From assembly GCF_900109355.1 (NCBI RefSeq), contig NZ_FOBF01000006.1, positions 62,001-126,000 on the forward strand: a stretch of 64,000 nucleotides of DNA, in the 5' to 3' direction. The notes beneath the pieces were generated by a model. The model saw only the letters and a program-made list of their open reading frames with translations, was not told where the DNA came from and ran no database searches. Source of the stretch: Nonomuraea pusilla. Its GTDB lineage: Bacteria > Actinomycetota > Actinomycetes > Streptosporangiales > Streptosporangiaceae. Positions 1 through 8,458 of this stretch are shown piece after piece (positions within the stretch are counted from its first letter, which is position 1; each line of letters opens with the position of its first letter). The position numbers and the translations under genes were made by a program.

Positions 1-675
1 GGGGCACAGCTGCCGACCGAGGCGCAGCTCATGGAAGACCATGGGGTGAGCAGGAACACCGTACGCCTGGCCTTGGGGGAGCTCGTCAACGAGGGGCTCG
101 TCTCGCGCACGCCGCGGCGCGGAACCGTGGTCAGGGACCGGCGGCCGCTGCTCATCTACCCGCAGCGCGAGCTGGAGCCGCAGCCCAAGGGGGAGCTGCG
201 TGAGGCGTTCGCGTACGCCGTGGCGCAGGAGGGCCGCGAGCCCAGCCAGTACATCGAGGTGCTCACGGTCTCGCCCGTCGAGGAGATCGCCAGCAGGCTG
301 GAGCTGGCGGAAGGGGAACTGGCGGTGGTGAGACGCCGTCTGCGGTTCGTGGACGGCCAGCCGTACAACACCAACGATTCCTACTTCCCCCGCGACCTGG
401 TCGCGGACTCCGAGATCGCACGGCCCGGCGACATCGCGCGAGGAGCGAACCGGGTGCTCGAAGAACTCGGCCACGCGCAGGTCCGCGTCGTGGACGACAT
501 CTGGGCGCGCATGCCCAACCAGGAGGAGGCGGAGCGGCTCCAGTTGGAGCTCGGCACGCCCGTCATGGTGTACGTCCGCGTCGGTTATGACCGGTTCGAT
601 ACGCCGGTTCGTGTCGCGGTGTCCGTTCTGCCCGCAGACAAACATCTGATCAGATACGAGCTCGACCGCCGCTAG
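1..675 (+). CDS. GntR/HutC-family regulator with UTRA domain (5' partial)
   Basis: The reading frame is open from the first base, so the N-terminus lies outside the window. What remains begins inside the winged helix: LPTEAQLMEDHGVSRNTVR is the recognition-helix region, followed by the wing sequence RTPRRGTVV. From about residue 60 to the end the protein matches the UTRA effector-binding fold, with the typical LELAEGELAVVRRRLRFVDGQP segment and the closing VSVLPADKHLIRYEL strand. HutC-subfamily proteins are ligand-responsive repressors that bind small metabolites through UTRA. The target is not visible. A second regulator of the same build closes the window on the opposite strand at 63361. 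Confidence 0.9.
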   Translation, partial: GAQLPTEAQLMEDHGVSRNTVRLALGELVNEGLVSRTPRRGTVVRDRRPLLIYPQRELEPQPKGELREAFAYAVAQEGREPSQYIEVLTVSPVEEIASRLELAEGELAVVRRRLRFVDGQPYNTNDSYFPRDLVADSEIARPGDIARGANRVLEELGHAQVRVVDDIWARMPNQEEAERLQLELGTPVMVYVRVGYDRFDTPVRVAVSVLPADKHLIRYELDRR

Positions 676-878
676 ACGGGCTCGGTTGAAGGGGTGATCC
701 CGCCGGCCGGGCGCAGCGAGAAATAAGCCGCCTCGCTGGCCTGGGGGAGTCGTGCATACTCCCCTAAATCGCCATTTATCCATATATATCGGGTTGAGGA
801 CCGATTTCGGCCCTGCGCGACATTGCGTCATCACGCTCTGTGTTCACGCGCACACTCATCGCAACGAAGGGCACTCCT
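676..878. other. Intergenic region upstream of the GNAT gene
   Basis: No gene is seen. The stretch 765-795 is unusually AT-rich for this genome and probably carries the promoter of the acetyltransferase. I could not fix -35 and -10 boxes with confidence. Confidence 0.4.
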
Positions 879-1481
879 ATGCACACCACCACACTCCTTC
901 ACCCGCTCGCCCTCCGCCCCGCCGAGCCGGCGGACCTGCCCGGCGTCCTTTCGCTCCTCGCCGACACGGCCGAGTGGCTGTACTCGCGAGGTGTCCGGCA
1001 GTGGCCGCGCGGCGGGTTCGGCCCGGAGCGCATCGAGCCGCTCATCGAGGAGCGCGTCCTGTTCCTCCTGGAGGACGAACTGCGCTACCTCGACCTCGGC
1101 GACCAGGCGCCGCCGGTGGCCACGATCGCGCTCGACAGGAACGCCGACCCGGAGTTCTGGACCAGAGCCGACCGGCCGGAGTCCGCGCTCTACGTGCACA
1201 AGCTCGCCGTGGCGCGCCCCTGGTCGGGCAGCGGGCTCGGCGACGCGCTGCTCGACTGGGCCGGGGGGACCGCCCACGCCGCGGGCCTGCCGTGGCTGCG
1301 GCTCGACTGCTCGAAGGACAACCCGCGGCTGCAGGAGTACTACCGCTCGCGCGGCTTCCGCCACGTCCGCACCGTGGACCTGCCGCACCGGGCGTCGGGG
1401 GCGCTCTTCGAGCGTCACGCGGATGATCTGCCGGTGATGGCGTTCCGCGACCTCACCGTCGCGGAACTCATCAGCGCGTAG
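879..1481 (+). CDS. GNAT family N-acetyltransferase
   Basis: This 200-residue protein has the GCN5-related acetyltransferase fold. The acetyl-CoA-binding motif A is VARPWSGSGLGDALLDWA (about residues 110-127), followed by the LRLDC strand and the YYRSRGFRHV motif B helix. The substrate cannot be read from sequence. The frame stays open upstream to a GTG at 840, but the ATG at 879 is preceded by a purine-rich GAAGG at 866-870 and removes a non-conserved leader, so I prefer it. The gene appears monocistronic. Confidence 0.85.
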   Translation: MHTTTLLHPLALRPAEPADLPGVLSLLADTAEWLYSRGVRQWPRGGFGPERIEPLIEERVLFLLEDELRYLDLGDQAPPVATIALDRNADPEFWTRADRPESALYVHKLAVARPWSGSGLGDALLDWAGGTAHAAGLPWLRLDCSKDNPRLQEYYRSRGFRHVRTVDLPHRASGALFERHADDLPVMAFRDLTVAELISA

Positions 1482-1537
1482 GGGGCACCGAACCGATCGG
1501 CACAGCACGGATCATCGCGGCGCCGATCACCCCGAGG

Positions 1538-1626
1538 CGGATCGGCGCCGTACAGATCGGCGGCGTGCGGATCAGTGAGGGTGGGTCAGCGCCGTGCGGG
1601 TCGGCGCTGTGCCGATCGGTGCTCAG
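1538..1626. repeat. Six degenerate ~15-bp tandem repeats
   Basis: Successive units begin at 1538, 1553, 1568, 1584, 1597 and 1612 and share the core GGATCGGCGCCGT. Most units are exactly 15 bp, two differ by 1-2 bp. A 15-bp period equals five codons, as in genes for pentapeptide-repeat proteins, but no intact gene spans the block. It lies in the gap between the GNAT gene and cutC. Confidence 0.6.
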
Positions 1627-1714
1627 GGTGTCCCCGGTCCCGGGCGGCGGGGCTGCGGATCTTTTCCCGTTTTCCCTGCCGAAATGGTGCAGAGCACCAT
1701 ATAGCCTCTCCTCC

Positions 1715-2395
1715 ATGACCGGATCCCTCCTCGAGGTGATCGCGCTGAACGTGCGCGACGCCCTCGCCGCCGAACAGGGCGGTGCCGACCGGCTGGAGGT
1801 CGTCGCCGACATGTCGGTCGGCGGGCTGACCCCCGCGCCGGAGACGGTCGCCGCGATCGCCGCCGAGTGCCCCCTTCCCCAGATGGTGATGCTGCGCTGC
1901 GACGCCGGTTTCACCGCCGACCCGGACGTCCTCGCCCGGCTCACGCGCGACGCCAAGGCGCTGGCCCAGGCAGGGGCGGCCGGGTTCGTCTTCGGGTTCC
2001 TCGACGGGGCCGGCGTGGTGGACCTCGCGGCCACGGAGGCGCTCATCCACGCCGTCTCCCCCCTGCCATGGACGTTCCACCGCGCGGTGGACCACGCCGC
2101 CGACGTGCAGGCGTCCTGGCGGGCGGTGCGGCTGCTGCCGAACCTCGCCACCGTGCTCACCTCCGGCTCGCCCGAGGGCGTGGGGGAGGGGCTGCACGTG
2201 CTGAAGGCGCGGGCCGAGGCGGGAGACGCCTCCATCGTCCTCGCGGGCGGCGGCCTGCGGCCCTCGCACGTCCCCGTGCTGCTGGACTACGGCATCCGCG
2301 CCTTCCACGTCGGCTCGCCGGTGCGGACCGGCTGGTCGGAGCCGGTGGAGTGGCGGCTCGTCCGCCAGTGGCGCGAGCTGGTCGACCGCCACTGA
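1715..2395 (+). CDS. cutC: CutC family copper homeostasis protein
   Basis: The protein has 226 residues, slightly shorter than E. coli CutC (248). It shows the family N-terminus LLEVIALNVRDALAAEQGGADRLEVV, the VGGLTPAPETV loop, the WTFHRAVDHAAD strand and LTSGSP near residue 150. CutC is a TIM-barrel protein linked to copper tolerance, though its biochemical role is unsettled. The frame extends upstream to 1565, but that leader is low-complexity repeat sequence. The ATG at 1715 starts directly with the conserved MTGSLLEVIALN and is chosen. No neighbouring gene is obviously metal-related. Confidence 0.9.
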   Translation: MTGSLLEVIALNVRDALAAEQGGADRLEVVADMSVGGLTPAPETVAAIAAECPLPQMVMLRCDAGFTADPDVLARLTRDAKALAQAGAAGFVFGFLDGAGVVDLAATEALIHAVSPLPWTFHRAVDHAADVQASWRAVRLLPNLATVLTSGSPEGVGEGLHVLKARAEAGDASIVLAGGGLRPSHVPVLLDYGIRAFHVGSPVRTGWSEPVEWRLVRQWRELVDRH

Positions 2396-2474
2396 GGACC
2401 GCCGCCACCGGCCCGGGGCGGCGCGGGCGCTACGGCTGAGCCTCCGGCAGGACGGCGTCCCCGCGGTGCAGGCG

Positions 2475-3671
2475 CTACTGCTGAGCCTCCGGCAGGACGG
2501 CGTCCGCCCGGCGCAGGGCGGCGGCGAGCGTCCTGACCGTGGCGGGCTCGTCCATGACGCCGCCCCCGCCCGCCCGCCGCTCCCGCCAGGCGTCCACCCG
2601 CTCCCTGTACGTCGCGTAACGCTCCAGATGGAACGCGTAGACCGCGGCGAACCGGCTGACCAGGTGCGACGGGTGCATGTCCCAGCCCTGGCCGAACCCG
2701 TGCGCCAGCGAGTGCCCGACCAGCCCGGCGTGCCGCCGCCACAGGGCGTGCACGTCCGCGGTCGCGTCCGAGGCGGGGAAGGCCGCCAGCGAGCCGTCGG
2801 AGAGCTCGACGCCCGTGCCCGCGAAGGCCGTCCGCATGACGTGCCTGGCGTGGTCGCAGGCCGGGTGGTCGAGCCGCTGCTCGTGCGGCGGCAGCCCGAT
2901 CGCCGCGGTGTAGTCGAACACGCCGAAGTGCGCCGCCGCGAGCCGCCCGTCCAGGGTCAGGGGCAGGCCGGCGCGCAGGAACGCCAGCGTCTGCGGCGCC
3001 TCCACCTGCATCTCGAACCGCAGCCGCCCCGGTGAGGCCGCGCCGAGCGCCCGTTCAAGGCGCTCCAGGACACCCGCGAACTGCCCGAGGTACTCCTCCA
3101 TCAGCACCTTCGGGAACGTCACCGTGAAACCGGGCGGCAGCCCGCCCGCCAGGTCGCACACGCCGGTGACGAACGCGTCCAGGGTGCGTACCGACCTGGC
3201 CGGGTCGCCGTCGGCGAACGACTTCACCCGCAGCCCCCAGCGCCGGGGCAGCGCGCCCGCCCGGTGCAGCTCCGCCACGGACGCCGCGGCCCGCCAGGCG
3301 TCGGCGTCCTCCTCGTCGCCGGGGCGGACGCCGTACCCGTCCTCGAAGTCCACCCGCACGTCCTCCACCGGCTCGGCCGCCAGCTTGCGCAGCAGCAGCC
3401 CGTGCACGGTCGCGGCCGGGCCCTCGCCGACGCCGAACACCTCCGCCAGCTCGCCCGGCCCCGGCAGGTGCGCGCGCGCCAGCGCGAGCGCCTCGTCCCG
3501 CCAGGCCCCGAGGGTGGCCGCCGAGAACCGGTCGGCGGGGACGTAGACCGTGTGCACGGGCTGCCGGGCGGGCCCGTCGGAGGGCCCCTCCCCGGGGAAG
3601 AGGGCGAGCTGGCGCCGGTACGCCTCCCCGAACCCGGGGACGTCCCCCGGCTCCCCCAGGCTGACGCGCAC
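2475..3671 (-). CDS. DUF6986-like protein of the HpcH/HpaI aldolase / citrate lyase beta superfamily
   Basis: The 398-residue protein starts at a GTG only 9 nt after the fprA stop, so it is the third gene of an operon. It contains the acidic strand VEDVRVDFEDGYGVRPGDEEDADAW (about residues 125-150), typical of the metal-binding DFEDG site of citrate-lyase-beta/HpcH-like TIM barrels, then the LRVKSFAD strand and RLRFEMQVEAPQTL, which supplies a second acidic ligand (E of FEMQVE). The superfamily cleaves or forms C-C bonds of acyl-CoA or oxo-acid substrates, but the substrate of this actinobacterial subgroup is not known to me. The family name is a recall-based assignment. Confidence 0.75.
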   Translation of the reverse strand: MRVSLGEPGDVPGFGEAYRRQLALFPGEGPSDGPARQPVHTVYVPADRFSAATLGAWRDEALALARAHLPGPGELAEVFGVGEGPAATVHGLLLRKLAAEPVEDVRVDFEDGYGVRPGDEEDADAWRAAASVAELHRAGALPRRWGLRVKSFADGDPARSVRTLDAFVTGVCDLAGGLPPGFTVTFPKVLMEEYLGQFAGVLERLERALGAASPGRLRFEMQVEAPQTLAFLRAGLPLTLDGRLAAAHFGVFDYTAAIGLPPHEQRLDHPACDHARHVMRTAFAGTGVELSDGSLAAFPASDATADVHALWRRHAGLVGHSLAHGFGQGWDMHPSHLVSRFAAVYAFHLERYATYRERVDAWRERRAGGGGVMDEPATVRTLAAALRRADAVLPEAQQ

Positions 3672-3680
3672 GGCCGCCCC

Positions 3681-4985
3681 TCAGGCCCGGCCGCAGGCGC
3701 GCAGCATCGCCTCGAGGCCGACCAGCTTGACCCGCTCGCCCCGGCCCAGCGTCCTCGCCAGCTCCTCCTCGGCCGCCTCGATCCCGAGCCACTCCTCGTA
3801 GGTCACCGGCCGCACCCCGCGCGCCGCCAGCAGCTCCTCGACCGGCACGTGGGCGACCCGCTCCCTGCCCGCCAGGTCGGAGAGCAGGGTGCGAACGGTC
3901 TCTGCCGCGTCGGACTTGTTGGTGCCGATCACGCCGGTCGGCCCGCGCTTGAGCCAGCCCGCGACGTACTCGCGGTCGCGCACCCGGCCCGCCTCGTTGG
4001 GCACCGTCATGCTCTCCTCGGAGAACGGCACGCCGGGCAGCGGCACGCTCTGGTAGCCCACCGAGCGCAGCACCATGCCGACGGGCAGCGTCTCGTACTC
4101 GCCGGTGCCGGTCACCCGGCCGTCGTCGGACAGGCGGGTGCGCTCCAGCCTGAGCCCCTCCACCCGCTCGTCGCCCAGGATCTCCACGGGACGCAGCCAG
4201 AACCGCACGTCGAGGCGGCGCGGCCGGCCCTCGGGCTCGCGCGCCGCCCACGAGCGCAGCACGTCGACGTTGCCCTGCACCTGACGGGGGAACCCGCCAC
4301 CCAGCGCCACGGCCTCGTCGGGCCGCACGCAGACGTCGGCGTTGGCCAGCTCGCCCAGCTCGCGCAGCTCCTTCAGCGTGAACTTGGCGTGCTCGGGGCC
4401 GCGCCTGCCGATCATGTGGATGACCTTCACCTGGCTGCCCGCGAGGCGTTCGAGCACGTCGTGCGGCACGTCGGTGGCGCGCAGCTCCTCGGCGGTCTTG
4501 GCCAGCACGCGGACGACGTCCACGGCGACGTTGCCCACGCCGATGACGGCCACCTCGGTGCTGTCGAGCGTGAACCGGCCCGGGTCGACGTCGGGATGCC
4601 CGCAGTACCAGTTGACGAAGTCGGTGGCGGCGACGCTCCCCGGCAGGTCCTCGCCGGGGATGCCTAGCCTCCTGTCCACCATCGCGCCCGTGCAGTAGAT
4701 CACCGCGTCGTAAGCCGCGAGCAGGTCGGCCACGGACAGGTGGACGCCCAGCTCGACCCCGCCGAGGAAGCGCACCTGCGGCAGCTCCAGGACCCTGCGC
4801 AGGTAGTTGGCGATCGACTTGATCGACGTGTGGTCGGGGGCGACGCCGTAGCGCACGAGCCCGTACGGGGTGGGCAGCCGTTCGAGCACGTCCACCTCGA
4901 CGGGCTCCGCGGACTGCTTGACCAGCGCCTCGGCCGTGTAGATGCCGGCCGGGCCCGACCCGATGACCGCCACGTGCAACGCCAC
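3681..4985 (-). CDS. fprA: FAD-dependent ferredoxin/adrenodoxin-type NADP+ reductase
   Basis: The 434 residues match the adrenodoxin-reductase/FprA family over the full length. The N-terminal FAD-binding motif is VAVIGSGPAGIYTAE (residues 5-19), followed by PTPYGLVRYGVAPDH, and the NADP-binding motif is VAVIGVGNVAVDVVRVL near residue 145. IGRRGPEHAKFT and RSVGY are also family signatures. Such enzymes pass electrons from NADPH to ferredoxin for P450s and other oxygenases. The start is a GTG at 4985 with GGGAGG just upstream. It lies 9 nt after the truncated AMP-ligase and 9 nt before the DUF6986 gene. No ferredoxin or P450 gene is in the window. Confidence 0.92.
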   Translation of the reverse strand: MALHVAVIGSGPAGIYTAEALVKQSAEPVEVDVLERLPTPYGLVRYGVAPDHTSIKSIANYLRRVLELPQVRFLGGVELGVHLSVADLLAAYDAVIYCTGAMVDRRLGIPGEDLPGSVAATDFVNWYCGHPDVDPGRFTLDSTEVAVIGVGNVAVDVVRVLAKTAEELRATDVPHDVLERLAGSQVKVIHMIGRRGPEHAKFTLKELRELGELANADVCVRPDEAVALGGGFPRQVQGNVDVLRSWAAREPEGRPRRLDVRFWLRPVEILGDERVEGLRLERTRLSDDGRVTGTGEYETLPVGMVLRSVGYQSVPLPGVPFSEESMTVPNEAGRVRDREYVAGWLKRGPTGVIGTNKSDAAETVRTLLSDLAGRERVAHVPVEELLAARGVRPVTYEEWLGIEAAEEELARTLGRGERVKLVGLEAMLRACGRA

Positions 4986-4994
4986 GCTGCCTCC

Positions 4995-6194
4995 CTATGC
5001 CGATGATCGTGGCCCACGGGCGACGCGTCCCACCAGACGCAACCGGCCACGATGATCGATGTATCCCCGGTCGCCGGTCCGGACGAACCCGTCCCTGGCG
5101 AAGGCCGCGCGGTCGCCGCGCCCGCCCGCGTAGCCGCTCATCACGGCCCGCGACCGCAGCAGCACCTCGCCCTCCTCGCCCTCCGGCAGGACGCGGCCCG
5201 CCGCGTCGCGCACCGACACGTCCACCCCGCCGGACGGGCGGCCCACGCCGACCTCGGCGTCCTCGGGAGGGTCGTCGGGGCGGGTGCCGAGCCCGAGCCC
5301 GGCCTCGGTGCAGGAGTACCGGTTGCAGACGGGCACGCCGTACCTGTCGCGCAGCGCCTGGAACAGTTCGGGCGGCGCCGGGCCGCCGCCGCACAGCACC
5401 AGCGACAGTCGGGGCAGGTCCTCGCCGCCGTCCAGGATCTCCGCGAGCTGCTCCGGGCTGCCCTGCAGCACGCCGAGCCGGTGGTCGCGCAGCACCCGTA
5501 CGGCTCCTTCCGCGCTCCACGCGGGCAGGACGTGGCAGGTACGCCCGGTCTGGAGGAACACGGGCAGCCGGGTGGCGAACCCGAGCCGCCCCAGCGGGTG
5601 GGGCACCAGCCGCGGGTCGCCCCCGCCCCAGCGGTGGCCGGCGCCCCTGGCGCGGATCGCGTCGAGCTGCCGGGCGCCGAACACCACGCCCTTGGGCGGC
5701 CCGGTGCGCCCGCTGGTGAAGGCGATGACGACGGGCCGTCCCGGGTCGGGCGGGAGCGGCGGGGGCGGCGGCTCGGCCCGCCGGAGCCCGCCCAGCCGCG
5801 CGGGGTCGTACGGGCGCGTCCCCTCACCGGTGTCCCGGCCGGCGCCGAGGGGGAGGGTGACCACGTCCACGGCGGGCATCGGCGGCAGCACGCCGGGGGC
5901 GGTCACGACGAGAGCGGGGTCGAGCGCGGCGAGCAGGCCGGTCCTGCGCGCGCCGACCCCGGCCGCCACCGCGCCGATCTTGGCCGCGGCGACGTGACAG
6001 ATCACGAACTCGGGGCCGTCGGGCAGCGCGAGCGCCACGACGTCGCCCACGCGCGTGCCGCGGTGGGCCAGCCCGGCGGCCACCTGGTCGGACAGCCGGT
6101 CGAGCGCGGCGAAGGACAGGACGGACGATCCGGTGACGACCGCCGCGTGCTCCCCGAACCTGCGCGCGGCCTCTCCGGCCAACAGGCGCAACAT
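4995..6194 (-). CDS. Class I acyl-CoA synthetase-like protein lacking the C-terminal domain
   Basis: The 399-residue protein carries the large N-terminal domain of the ANL superfamily. The A3 P-loop is FTSGRTGPPKGVV (about residue 155; the usual second T is R), NRYSCTEAG matches A5 and RTGDRGYIDHRGRLRLVGR matches A7/A8. The chain then stops ten residues later at the hinge, so the roughly 100-residue C-terminal domain with the catalytic lysine is missing. Full-length relatives have about 500 residues. The next gene, fprA, begins 9 nt later, so there is no room for the lost domain. An AGGAG lies 5 nt before the ATG at 6194. It may perform only adenylation, use a partner, or be decaying. Confidence 0.8.
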   Translation of the reverse strand: MLRLLAGEAARRFGEHAAVVTGSSVLSFAALDRLSDQVAAGLAHRGTRVGDVVALALPDGPEFVICHVAAAKIGAVAAGVGARRTGLLAALDPALVVTAPGVLPPMPAVDVVTLPLGAGRDTGEGTRPYDPARLGGLRRAEPPPPPLPPDPGRPVVIAFTSGRTGPPKGVVFGARQLDAIRARGAGHRWGGGDPRLVPHPLGRLGFATRLPVFLQTGRTCHVLPAWSAEGAVRVLRDHRLGVLQGSPEQLAEILDGGEDLPRLSLVLCGGGPAPPELFQALRDRYGVPVCNRYSCTEAGLGLGTRPDDPPEDAEVGVGRPSGGVDVSVRDAAGRVLPEGEEGEVLLRSRAVMSGYAGGRGDRAAFARDGFVRTGDRGYIDHRGRLRLVGRVARGPRSSA

Positions 6195-6293
6195 GGCGGC
6201 TCCTGGGCACGAGGGCGCTCATCCCAACTATGCCCATATTTCGCCATATTGCTGCCGAGAACCCCGAGGAATTCGCCCCTCCGGATACGGGGG

Positions 6294-7643
6294 TCAGCTC
6301 GCGTCGCGGTAGGCGAGCGCGTCGGCGCGGATGCGCATGACCCGCTCCTCCAGCTCCGCCACGTCGAACGGCACGGCCGACGCCTCGAACTCGGCGCTCA
6401 GCGACCGCAGCATGTCCATGCCGTCCCAGCTCGCGGCGAACTCGTCGTCGATGGGGCTCACCAGGTCGCCGAGGGCGGCCCCGGCGCGGCGGCGCAGCAC
6501 CAGCAGCCGCCACTGCCCGAGGAAGCGGTGGAACTCCGCCAGCCGCTCGCCCGCCTCCGCGACCTCGGCGACGACCTCCCGCAGCGCCTGGTTCACCCGT
6601 CCCGCCCTGGCCGACAGTTCCAGGACGCTGCCGTGCACCGCGTCGCACAGCAGCGGCACCTCGCCCAGCGAGGTCGGCGGCGCGACGCCGTCCAGCACCT
6701 CGGCGGCGAACGCGGCGATCATGTCGGTGTGCAGGCTGGCGAGCGCGATGCCGAGCCGCAGGTCGGCGACGTCCGAACGCAGCGACGCGAGCCGAGGCGC
6801 CAGGCGTTCCAGCGCGGCGACGGCCTTGCCCGCGGGCACGGCCATGACGCGGGCGGTGTTGTGCAGGACGGGCGCGGTGGCGGCGACGGCCGCCGAGGCG
6901 GTCTGGGCCGCCTCGATCGCGCGGTCCAGCCGGCGGGCGACCGCGAGCACCTCGGCGAACGAGCGCAGCAGCCGCTCGCTGAGCTGCCGGTAGCCCTCCA
7001 GCCGCAGGACGAGGTCGGCCAGGGTCGAAGCGAGCGCGCCCGCCCCCGCGAGCACCTCGGCGATCGGCCCGCGCCCCCGGGATCGGGCGTAGACGGCGGA
7101 GGCGAGCCTGCCGCGCGTCGCGACCTCGCCCGTCAGCGCCTCGGTCAGGAACGCGTCGTGCGAGCCGAAGCCCAGCTCGCCGAGGAGCTCCTCCAGGCGT
7201 TCCTGGCCGGCGCGCGCGACGTCGCGCCTGGTCGCGCCTTCGCGGGCCGCCGCCTCCAGCTCGACGTCCGCGACGTCCTTGTACAGCCGCTTGACCTCCT
7301 CGGCCAGCGGCGTCCGCGGCGCCACCCGCACCGACAGGAAGCCGTCGGGCGACGGCGTCATGGTGGCGAAGACCCAGTAGTGGCTGCCGTCCTTGGCCAG
7401 GTTGCGCACGTACGCGCCGGCGGCACGGCCGTCGAGCAGGCGCTCCCAGATCAGCCGGAACGCGCCGGCCGGCATGCCGGGGTGGCGCACGATGCTGTGC
7501 GGGGCCCCGGTGAGCTCGTCGAGCGAGAACCCGGAGACGCGGACGAACACGGAGTTGCCGCTGCGGATGAGCCCGCGCCGGTCGGTGGTGGAGAAGAAGA
7601 GCTCGTCCGGGCTGATGAACCGCTCGATCCCACTAAAACTCAC
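6294..7643 (-). CDS. Soluble Aer-like PAS-domain protein
   Basis: The 449-residue protein begins with a PAS domain (about residues 1-125) that closely resembles the FAD-binding sensor of the aerotaxis receptor Aer: SVFVRVSGFSLDELTGAPHSIVRHPGMP, then the WVFATMTPSPDGFLSVRVAPR strand. In place of the Aer membrane anchor and methyl-accepting domain, the remaining 320 residues are Ala/Leu/Glu-rich helices without a predicted membrane segment or MCP hairpin signature. I infer a cytoplasmic redox or small-molecule sensor with a helical output. The start is a GTG at 7643 with AGGAG 8 nt upstream. No chemotaxis genes are nearby. Confidence 0.75.
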   Translation of the reverse strand: MSFSGIERFISPDELFFSTTDRRGLIRSGNSVFVRVSGFSLDELTGAPHSIVRHPGMPAGAFRLIWERLLDGRAAGAYVRNLAKDGSHYWVFATMTPSPDGFLSVRVAPRTPLAEEVKRLYKDVADVELEAAAREGATRRDVARAGQERLEELLGELGFGSHDAFLTEALTGEVATRGRLASAVYARSRGRGPIAEVLAGAGALASTLADLVLRLEGYRQLSERLLRSFAEVLAVARRLDRAIEAAQTASAAVAATAPVLHNTARVMAVPAGKAVAALERLAPRLASLRSDVADLRLGIALASLHTDMIAAFAAEVLDGVAPPTSLGEVPLLCDAVHGSVLELSARAGRVNQALREVVAEVAEAGERLAEFHRFLGQWRLLVLRRRAGAALGDLVSPIDDEFAASWDGMDMLRSLSAEFEASAVPFDVAELEERVMRIRADALAYRDAS

Positions 7644-7804
7644 CCGAACTTCTCCTTTTGTGACGGAACGTAGTCACAGCCTAGATCACTTCGGTAGGCG
7701 AAAGATCCCAACTAGCTGTGATCTACGACAAACTCTCGCCGCGCCGCGAGCGACTCGTGCACGTTCCGTGACGGCCGCCCGGCCGGAAGCGGAGGCGGGC
7801 CAGG

Positions 7805-8332
7805 GTGGGGGGAAGACTTGCGGGAAGGGCACGTACGCGATCAGAGTGGTTGCTCGTGAGGCGAAAGCACGCGCGACAGCGGACGGACGGCCCCCACCCG
7901 GGCCCGTCCGGTGACGGCGTCCCGCTGACCGGCGCGCGCAGGTACGAGGCCTTCGGGCGGGTCATGGCGGCGCTCGCGACCGAGGCGGAGTTCATCGAGT
8001 CGTGCCGCGACCTGACCTGGTGGCGCGGCGCCGACCACAGCTGGCACATCGAGTGGCGCGACGGGCCCTTCGCCTCCGAGGTGGCGTCCCTGCTGGCCGG
8101 GCACCTGCGCGACCCCGAGCTCGGCGGCGGCGCGGCGGCCGAGGCGGGCCCCGCCACGGGCGGCTCCGCCGTGCTCGACGTCATGGGCGTGCGCTTCGAG
8201 CTGCGCGCCATCGACCCCATGGGCCGGGCCAGGGTGCGCTCGCGTCCCGGCTTCTGGCGTCTGGCGGAGGCCCTCGACACCACCCGCCGTACGAACACCA
8301 GGCAGCCGTGGGAGGAGCTGCTCGGCGGCTGA
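7805..8332 (+). CDS. Hypothetical protein
   Basis: I do not recognise a family. The 175-residue protein has a basic N-terminus and a central tryptophan-rich stretch (DLTWWRGADHSWHIEWRDGPF, about residues 75-95). The C-terminus has RSRPGFWRLAEALDTTRRTN. It looks soluble and shows no signal peptide. The GTG at 7805 has GGAGG 9 nt upstream; a later GTG at 7856 would drop the basic 17-residue leader. The gene is divergent from the PAS-protein gene, which starts at 7643. Confidence 0.6.
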   Translation: MGGRLAGRARTRSEWLLVRRKHARQRTDGPHPGPSGDGVPLTGARRYEAFGRVMAALATEAEFIESCRDLTWWRGADHSWHIEWRDGPFASEVASLLAGHLRDPELGGGAAAEAGPATGGSAVLDVMGVRFELRAIDPMGRARVRSRPGFWRLAEALDTTRRTNTRQPWEELLGG

Positions 8333-8365
8333 GCAGGGCCGGAGGAGACCGGGGTTTGTGGCCTG

Positions 8366-8388
8366 TTAAAGGAAATTTGCCTTTTTTG
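8366..8388 (+). terminator. Weak hairpin with T-run
   Basis: AAAGG at 8368-8372 can pair with CCTTT at 8380-8384 across a 7-nt loop, and six Ts span 8382-8387. The stem is short, but it sits in an AT-rich pocket 35 nt after the stop of the preceding gene, so it may act as its terminator. Confidence 0.35.
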
Positions 8389-8458
8389 TACGGTTTCATA
8401 CCCTGGTGGAGGTCGTCCCCAAAGCAATTCGGGGGAGGGGATCGACCGGAGACTGACG

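Noticed and set aside
5052..7673. An 873-codon plus-strand open frame
   Set aside because: It is antisense to the AMP-ligase and PAS-protein genes, both with clear motifs and ribosome-binding sites.
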